In this document: one piece after another, positions 56,911-64,000 of the stretch
Numbering within the stretch: position 1 is the first letter of the stretch
How the letters are laid out: each line of letters starts with the position of its first letter
Assembly (NCBI GenBank): GCA_002900995.3
Contig: CM035314.1
Coordinates: 403,252-467,251 of the forward strand
Direction: 5' to 3'
DNA: 64,000 nt
DNA from: Ganoderma boninense
Taxonomy: Eukaryota; Basidiomycota; Agaricomycetes; Polyporales; Polyporaceae
Notes under the pieces: generated by a model
What the model was told of the DNA's origin: nothing
Database searches by the model: none
The model's input: only the letters and a program-made list of their open reading frames with translations
Program-made: the position numbers and the translations under genes

Positions 56911-57669
56911 AGCACTCTTCGTCTTGCGAGTAGACGAATACCTGTTGTACGCATTTCTGGTGATGTTTTCGGAATGTATTCACTAGCTTATCCTGCCCGC
57001 TTTTGTTGCCTAAGTGGTAGCCATATGTCCATCGCCCATGCTGTATCTCCGAGAGAACACGGAAGACACTTCTGCTGATCCAGACTTGCCTCCCTTGCAA
57101 ACCGCTGCCGTACGACTTGTCTTACCTTTGCTGAAGGGCAAAAATAAGAAATATAAATGCAGCTGCAACACTGTGGATCTGCAACGTGAAGGACTCCTGC
57201 GTACTTACAACCAGCACAGACGCCCGCTTGAACTGTTGTTTCCAAAAAGGAAACCCAACCATCGGGCTGCCGCGGCGCTCGGGGGCCAGTGGCCTCAGCT
57301 TGTCTCCGTTTTCGCTGCAACAAAGCCTCAAGGCGAAAAGGTCATTGTGCTCTCTTTCTTGCATGCAAGTAGCTTGGGGTTTTATCGTTCTAGCGGCAGC
57401 GGACCTCATTAGTGCCTCATGGTTCAGGATCGCCCGGCCGCCTGTCAAGTTCAACTTCTAACCACCTCCTCGGGTGCTATAATAAACAGGCACCTCTGAA
57501 GGTCTGTCCTCCTCCACATGTCCCACCCTTGCCCAACATTGGTTCTCACAAGTATCCATAGCACGAACGGGTCCAAACGGTACAGCACTGCTAGATTCGC
57601 AGCCGCGCACCGTACACGCAACAACCCCCATCAGTCCCTGAGATCACAGACGGCGACAACCGCTTCCAC
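56911..57669. other. Upstream block of FunK1 copy 2, shared with copy 1
   Basis: No gene seen. The stretch 57000-57669 matches, inverted, the 51.43-52.0 kb upstream flank of FunK1 copy 1, showing that promoter and gene were duplicated together. Confidence 0.5.
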
Positions 57670-60600
57670 ATGATGTCTGAGGCTCCTCATACCACTGTTC
57701 CCCTTCTCTTCGAAAACATGATGAAGACATATCTCCCTCCTGTCGACTCCGATGGCTTCGACGCTATCTATTCCACCGAGATGATCAAGAGGATCCACGA
57801 CATGTTCAGCAAGGCTATTGGCCTCTCTGGCAAGGGAGAGATGGACGACCTGACTAAGGAGAGGATCATCTCGCAGGCATGGGTATGTTGCTCCTTCGTC
57901 TCTTCGCAACCATCGTCTCAAATGTCGGTGACCATAGTACAAGGTCCACAAGAACGAAATGCTCTGTCCGGGCTTTCTGCTGAACACCTCGGAGGCTAAG
58001 GCGGATGTCACTGACACCAATAAGTACAGGATATACGGTGCTTTGATCCCGAAGGCTGACAAGGAGCTCGTCGACGAGGGTCGTCCCAACTACATGCTCG
58101 GCGACCTCGGCATCGAGTTCAAGCGCGGCGACGAGAAGAACGGGGAGGCTGATGCGTACAAACGGCCAAGGATCTGTGGCCAATTCATGTCGTATGTCGA
58201 GCGTTTCTTTTTCTTCTAGCACCGCACAGCGTTGTTCTCGCTCCTCGTCGATGGCGATGAGTTCCGCGTCGTCCGCTGGGACCGGTCGGGCTGCATTGTC
58301 ACCGAGGCCCTCAACTACGCTGAAACTGTCGAGCATACGAAGAAGCTCCTTCAGTTCTTCTACGCATTTTCCAAGGCCACACCCTCCCAGCGCGGCGTCG
58401 ACACCACCGCCACTCGTCTCTCGAAGGATTCTTGTGGCTGGCAGTGGATGCAACAGGTTGCCGCCGTCCACCCTCAGGATATCGATCATGCGGACGGGAC
58501 CGTCGTTCCAGCGATACCTCCAGGCTTCATTGTCAAGCCAACACAGACTGCGCCCCGCTCTCCCCTCGTTGCGATGAATGCCTTGACGGACGATCCGGCT
58601 GCCACGACGGGCTTTGACGACCTCCCTTCGTCCAGGGCCACTTCCTCCATCATCCACGTATTCAAGTATGTCCGGGACTTCTTCCGCGAGTCCATCACGG
58701 GCACCTGGCTGCCCTACCGCTTGAAGGTCTGCGGGCGCGACTACTTAGTCGGCAAACCGATCTTTGGGCCTCACGGTCTGGTCGGCCGTGGCACTCGCGG
58801 GTACGTCGCACTCGAGTGGGACACGCAGCGCCTGGTGTTCCTCAAGGACGCATGGCGTCCCTTCTACGACGGCGTCACCTTGGAGGGCGAAACTCTGGCG
58901 AAGCTCAACGATGCAGACGTCTCCTCGGTTCCGACTCTGATCTGCCGCGAAGATGTTGGGGGCCCAGGCGCGCAAGAGACGGAAGCCTCTCAGTACTCCT
59001 CCACCGGGGATAAGAAGCGGGACGTGTTTGGCAACCGACCTATTGCTCCCATGCCTGGGTCACGCCCCAAGGCCTCCGGATCCAACACATCGACGACACC
59101 ACGGGCCCCCTCGTCGGGATCTGGCAGGGAACCCCGAACCCAAACATTTCCAGGTTCAAGCGGGAAGCGGCCTGCCAATGCAACCAATGCCGGGAAGGCC
59201 AGCCAAGGCTCTGGCGGACGAAGCAGGAAGCGTCCTCGGCCTGAGGCTGAGACGACTACGATTGCACCGAAGGATGGACTTGGTCTTCGCCACCTGACCC
59301 ACTATCGAATCATTGCAGCGGAGGTGTGCCTGCCGTCTACAGACGTCATGACAGGGGAACAGCTCTTACAGATCATCTGGAATTGCATGTCTGGTAAGCC
59401 GTCCCCCCTCTTTTCCTTTCAACGCTGATTGACTTCAATCCTCGCCATCAACCAGGTCACCAGGATGCTGTTGTCAAGTGCGGCATCCTCCACCGCGACG
59501 TCAGCGCCGGGAACATCCTCATCTGTCCAGAGATCGTCTGCGCAGACCCCGAGACGGTGATAGACCTCAACACTCTCCGTGAGTGCGGAAGTCTGAAGGT
59601 GCGATGGTCCGTCGAGCTTGCCGGCAAGGGGAGTGGGTGCAGAGGGAGTGGTGTGGAAAGAGTATGGTGGTGGTAGTGGTGGTGCGGATCCGGCCTGTAC
59701 GTAGTCCGAGAGCGCGACGAGTCGAGGAGCGACGAAATAGGATGAATGATGCGAAAGTCGAGGTCGAGAGGCGAGAGACGAGATCGGAAGACGAGAGTCG
59801 AGGTCAAGAGTCGAAGGGGAAATTTGCTGATCGAGGTGGTCGCAGTCGGGGTCGTGCAGGCGGTCGGATCGAGGTCAAGAAAGAGGGAAAGGCTGATATT
59901 AGAGGAGCCAAAGAGGCCGCAGTAGACGAAGATACATGAAAGGCGAGAATGGGGAAGATCTGGATGGTGGTCCTGGATGAAGATGGTATGAAAACTGTCC
60001 CCGAGACGCGGCGCTATCCGGACCGCGGTATGTGGCTGTGCGTAAGTACACTGCGAGGGCTCGGAACCATGCTACTGAACGCTGCTAACTACTCTGCCAT
60101 AGGTCGCGACAAAACCAGTATACGGGGAGGAGCAGAAGGAAGAAGGAAGAAAGTGAACGAAATGAGAGGACACGGGAATGGGAGGATCGGCATGCAGGCT
60201 GGCTCGAGGTCGTCGGATCGGGCTCAAGGTGAGTGGTTTCCCGCTCAGCGCGGTACCACACCCATCAACGGGTAACTCAGAGAGTGTCGTCCTTTGGTGG
60301 GGGATCCTGAGTGATTGGGAGCTTGCGAAAGCTCTCCCGATTGAAGGCAAGGCAGCCAACAAGGCTCGCCAACCTCATTGCACGGTACGCAGGTTATGGA
60401 ATGGGTTTCGATCGCACGCATGCTCACAATCCATGGCAGGGCACGTGGTACTACATGTCCGTCTATTCGCTGACGTATTCTGGACACCCGGTCTCCATCG
60501 CCGACGAGCTCGAATCGTTCTTTCACGTGTTGCTTTACCTCGCTGTTCGCTTCCTCTGGACGAACTTCTCAAACGCTGGAGTCTTCGTGGACAGCTACTT

Positions 60601-61294
60601 TGACGCTTTCGAACTGGATAACGACAAGAGGGCGATCTGCGGGCTCCTCAAAGAAAAGATAATCCAAACCGGCTCCTTGCTATGGAACACAAGGCGTATT
60701 CATTTCCTCGCCGAACCGCCGCAAGGAGACCGCGGCCTGGAGGAACAGGACGTTTCGGATTCCGAGCGACTTAGTCCCCTTAACGATGTCCTCGTGAAGT
60801 TCCTCGCATACTTCAAAGCTCGTTACGCTGTCTTGGACTACGAGAGGCAGGCTCTCGAGGCGCAACCAAGGCCACTCCCTTCGTTGACAAGCGTGATCGC
60901 TGCTGCAACCCCATCCTTGGCGGCGGCGGCGGCGGCACGGACGAAGCAGCTCCGACGGGCCCAATACCAAGTCAAGGGTTTAGCTCGCCCCACCATGGCA
61001 GACGCAAACCCGACGTCGACTTACGGCGACCCGACCGTGCTCGAGAAGCCAGCGCAATCGGTATACGATATGGCGGCCAAGCTGGCTTCGCACGACGCAA
61101 TTCTCGACATGCTCGCGCACGAGATTGATGCACGAGTTTGGCCCACTGGGGACTACGCGGGGGACCGGCTCGATGGCTACATCCCCCGCCAATTGCAGTC
61201 CACGGCGAAGAAGGCTCGTGTCCAGCGGCAGAGCACCATGCAGTCGATCCCCGAGGGCCAGGAGGCGTCCAGTCGCCCCAATACTGCCTCTTGA
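57670..61294 (+). pseudogene. FunK1 fungal protein kinase, copy 2, with in-frame stop and large insertion
   Basis: Inverted paralogue of the FunK1 gene at 51.4-48.5 kb. Exons: 57670-57882, 57938-59393, 59456-59578, 60281-60384, 60440-61294; 916 codons if read through. Codon 165 (58217-58219) is TAG where copy 1 has CAG Gln (VERFFFF-stop-HRTALF); the frame is open on both sides. No intron that removes the stop in phase was found. The catalytic loop GILHRDVSAGNIL and the LSDWELAKAL loop are kept, but 702 bp separate them, compared with none in copy 1. That segment has GT...AG ends (gtgagt...actcag) that would restore the frame if spliced. C-terminal parts (GTWYYMSVYSL, ADELESFFHVLLYLAVRFLW) are intact. 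Most likely a young pseudogene or a truncated N-terminal product; polymorphism or stop read-through is possible. Confidence 0.82.
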
Positions 61295-61457
61295 AGTTCT
61301 GATTCGTGGATTGCACTTCCGAATGTCGTTGCTCCGACTCGTTGGCCTCCATACAAGTTCTCTGACCCATATCGTGCGTTTTTGTACTGAGAAATAGAAA
61401 TACATAAAATATTGCCGAGAAACGTATTAGGTTCGCTGATCTTCGCGATTCTTTCTA

Positions 61458-63406
61458 TCAGTAGTACATCACTCCAGACTTGTTCAGGCGTGCAAAAGAT
61501 TGCTCTAGCCCGACTTGTCTGATCTTTGTGGAGGACGCTTTCGCAACGCTGTCCTCGCCGTCCAGGCCCTTCGGGCCAACTTGAACGCTCGGATACATCT
61601 GAGCATGATCCAGACCGACGATGGCTCTCACGACGGTCAAGCTAGAGTTTCTCTGCATCAGTTGGTCGGAAGATCCACTATTCTCGCAGAAGTGACTGTT
61701 AGTTTCACAGGTTTCGGCCGGGAGGTTGTTGGACATACCTCAGTCTTCGTCGTTCCATTCAACTCTTCTCTGTCGATCACCGCCTCCACCTCCGCAACGC
61801 TTAGCTCCTCGAGCTCGTGGCTCTCGCGCGGGTCCCCTGAAGTTTCGACGGAAGGGCGGCGAATTCGCCACGCTCGGCAGTCCCTCCACGTTTCCCTCTC
61901 CTCTGTCTCAATGTTGCACCGGAGCCCAGATGATGTGATGACGATATGTTTGAGGGAAGGCATGGCGTTCGAGAGCGCGGTGAGGAGGCGGTCGTAGTCG
62001 AAGTGACGTACGCCGTTGTAGATGGCTTCAGAGAAGGGCCCCCAGGAAGTCTCGACGTCGCAGATGATGACGATGTGAAGGTGAGTCAAGCGGAGAACTT
62101 CCAGCCCCGCCACGAGCGTATCCTATGGAGTCATTTAATAAAATGAAGATGCAGGCACCTACCCCTAGGGGAGTGGGTATCATGAGGATGCGAAACTCAC
62201 AAGGATATCGTCCCATGACATGTTCTCCTCCTCTTCTGAGTCCGTCTCCCAGCCCGGGGTCGGCACTATCCCGTGGGGGCTCATGTACCGCGCCTCCAGA
62301 ACGAGATGCGTCAGCCTGGCGACGGTATCCTTCACGAACAGCGATTCGCCAAGAATTGCATTCCCCGGGGGCAGTCTCAAGCCGAGGAGAGCGAGATGGG
62401 AAGACGTGGACTCTCGCAAGGCCACACCCGCATTACCGGTGGCCTGTGGGCGGCGAGGGTTGAGAAGTGGGGCGGGGTTGAGGGTAAGATGGCGGACTGG
62501 ACATGTCAAGCCGAATGCGTAGAGCATGACGGCACTCATGGCCACCCTCTCGAGAGCTTTCCAGGTGTGCCTCGTCTGCGCATCTAGGTTCTCCGTTCGA
62601 TAGCGCAGTAGGTGCTCGTTGTTGAACGTGTAGAGGTTGTCCGCGATGATAAGGCTGCCATCGAGGTTCGGGAATGCAGTCAGGAGCATGTCCAGCTTGA
62701 ACGGTTTGAAGACGTCTGTAAGGGTGACAGACCGGACGGCCAGGAGGGACATGCGCGGCGAAGACCTTACGGCAAACTTGAAGAGCTCGAACGTCAGCGC
62801 TATCTCCTGGAGAGCGGGGATCAGCTGGGGAGCTACGGTGATGTGCGACCATTCGTGTGAGTCCCCGTCCACGTCTCCATGCTGGAATATCTTGAGAGTC
62901 GAACAGGTAGACTGCAGAAAATAGCTCGCTACGTCGGTCTGGGCCACGACTCGGAGTTCGTGGAGACTGGTCATCTCAGCAATGGCAGAGAGGATCTTCC
63001 GGTGACAAAAGAGACACGACGCCTCCAATCCGGCGGAGTCCCCTGTGGCCGACCACTCGTCGGGCACCGGAAAATAGAACGAGAACCTCTTCGTGCGTGT
63101 GGCCGACGCGAGCACAGAGACAAGGGACTTGATAAGCTCCTCCGAAGGTTCTGGGGGTACATCCGAGTATACAGGGATGGTGATTGCCCGGATGTGCTGC
63201 GCGCGACGTTTCTCGTCGACGAAGACGAAGCTGTAGAGGTCGCGGATGGATTCCGCGCTCCAGATAGTGATGTCGCGCATGCTCAACCGCCGCTCCACAG
63301 CAACAGGGCGCAGAGTGGAGCAGATGAGCGAGAACGACAACACGTCCGGAACCTCCGTGAGGAAGCCACAGATTTCGCGCAGGACGTCGAAGTTGAGGTT
63401 GGCCAT
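61458..63406 (-). CDS. F-box-like/LRR-like protein, unrelated to the triplicated family
   Basis: Exons (reading leftward): 63406-62201, 62122-61739, 61652-61458; 594 residues, both introns phase 0. The N-terminus NLNFDVLREICGFLTEVPDV then LSFSLICSTLRPVAVERRLS is a typical basidiomycete F-box-like start (LP-x-ExLxxIxxxL...LslvCrxxr). Later leucine-rich stretches (LHELRVVAQ, LKIFQHGDVD, LTHLVLEARYM, LEVLRLTHLHI, LKHIVITSSGL) resemble irregular LRRs. The acidic patch WETDSEEEENMSWDD precedes the first intron. It is likely an SCF adaptor by analogy, with unknown target. The gene converges on FunK1 copy 2, with about 160 bases between their stops. Confidence 0.72.
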
Positions 63407-64000
63407 TTAGGGATCCGTTGATTATGGAAGGGCCGTCATGCGCTAGCCGAACGTCCGTCGAATAAGCAACGCGTTAGTTAGACGTAAGATGTCTGTGAGA
63501 AACGAGCGGCAAGACATGAAGTTGTTGCTTCTTACCTTGATGATAGGGGGTCACAGTGGGCCCGTGGGCGCCGGACGTAGTGTGTAACCTGGATACGCGG
63601 TGCAGCACAACTGCGAAGATGGAGTTCAGTAGCGGAGATTAAATTCTCTGAATAAATTATAAGTCCGATTACACCTGCGATAGTGCTTTAGAGTACCTCG
63701 GCAACTCAGTCGATCATCCCGATTAATGAAGCAGACTGCGCAACCCAGGTCCCAGATTCCTTGGTAGGTGTTTTCGTATCTCGTCCACAGACCCTGCTTA
63801 CTTCCTGCCGCTAAGGTATTCGCAACTCTCTATGATTACCGTAGCCGTAACGATTCAGCCCAACGGTGGAACAAGGCACGAACCTGAATGTGCGAGGATC
63901 GCATTCCCCGCCTCCCAACAGGCGCGAGAAGCCTCAAGTTATTCACCTCCAGCTGCACATCGGCCTTCGCACAGTCGCAGTAATGATTAATCTTTCCCCG
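63407..64000. other. Right-edge stretch with no gene seen
   Basis: Upstream flank of the preceding F-box-like gene; no open frame with recognisable content before the window ends. Confidence 0.45.

Overview
The window is nuclear DNA of a basidiomycete mushroom, most likely an agaricomycete and possibly a polypore. Genes have many short introns (about 50-70 bp) with GT...AG borders, exons look GC-rich, and several families are typical of mushroom genomes: FunK1-type kinases, a DUF6534-type membrane protein, F-box/LRR-like proteins, a class-3 secreted lipase and a conidiation-6-type protein. Order-level placement is inference from gene content. All gene models were spliced by eye.

Layout. 1-4.75 kb: two genes for divergent homeodomain-like proteins; the first runs off the left edge. 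4.75-7.0 kb: no gene found, one notable inverted repeat near 5.1 kb. 7.16-10.3 kb: secreted lipase, then a nitronate-monooxygenase-like enzyme. 10.9-25.1 kb: duplicated accessory DNA, with two copies of an F-box gene (both on the minus strand), two diverged copies of an aspartic-protease-like gene (one per strand) and two unrecognised genes. 25.4-29.6 kb: a decayed acyl-CoA-ligase fragment, a conidiation-6 homologue, a 109-residue unknown protein and a short-chain dehydrogenase. 30.3-39.5 kb: an SRPK-like gene that has lost its catalytic residues, a third F-box copy broken by a small terminal-inverted-repeat element, and a 900-residue kinase-like protein with an internally duplicated motif block. 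40.4-44.2 kb: two more homeodomain-like genes. 44.7-48.4 kb: a DUF6534-type membrane gene and a rearranged relic of another membrane gene. 48.5-61.3 kb: two FunK1 genes as inverted duplicates, flanking a multi-pass membrane protein gene and a MET22/HAL2-type bisphosphate nucleotidase. 61.4-63.4 kb: a fourth, unrelated F-box-like gene.

Only the lipase, nitronate monooxygenase, dehydrogenase, bisphosphate nucleotidase and con-6 genes look like ordinary single-copy genes. The rest is a rapidly evolving neighbourhood in which regulatory-type families (homeodomain-like, F-box-like, kinase and pseudokinase) have been duplicated and partly broken. No operon-like logic or single pathway links them. 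The most distinctive content is the homeodomain-like family: four genes and five domains sharing a phase-1 intron just before the domain and a C-terminal F-x-x-[LF]-x-x-W-L tail. Next are the triple-site pseudokinase, the kinase-like protein with a repeated LDF motif block, and the inverted FunK1 pair, one member of which carries an in-frame stop and a 702-bp insertion.
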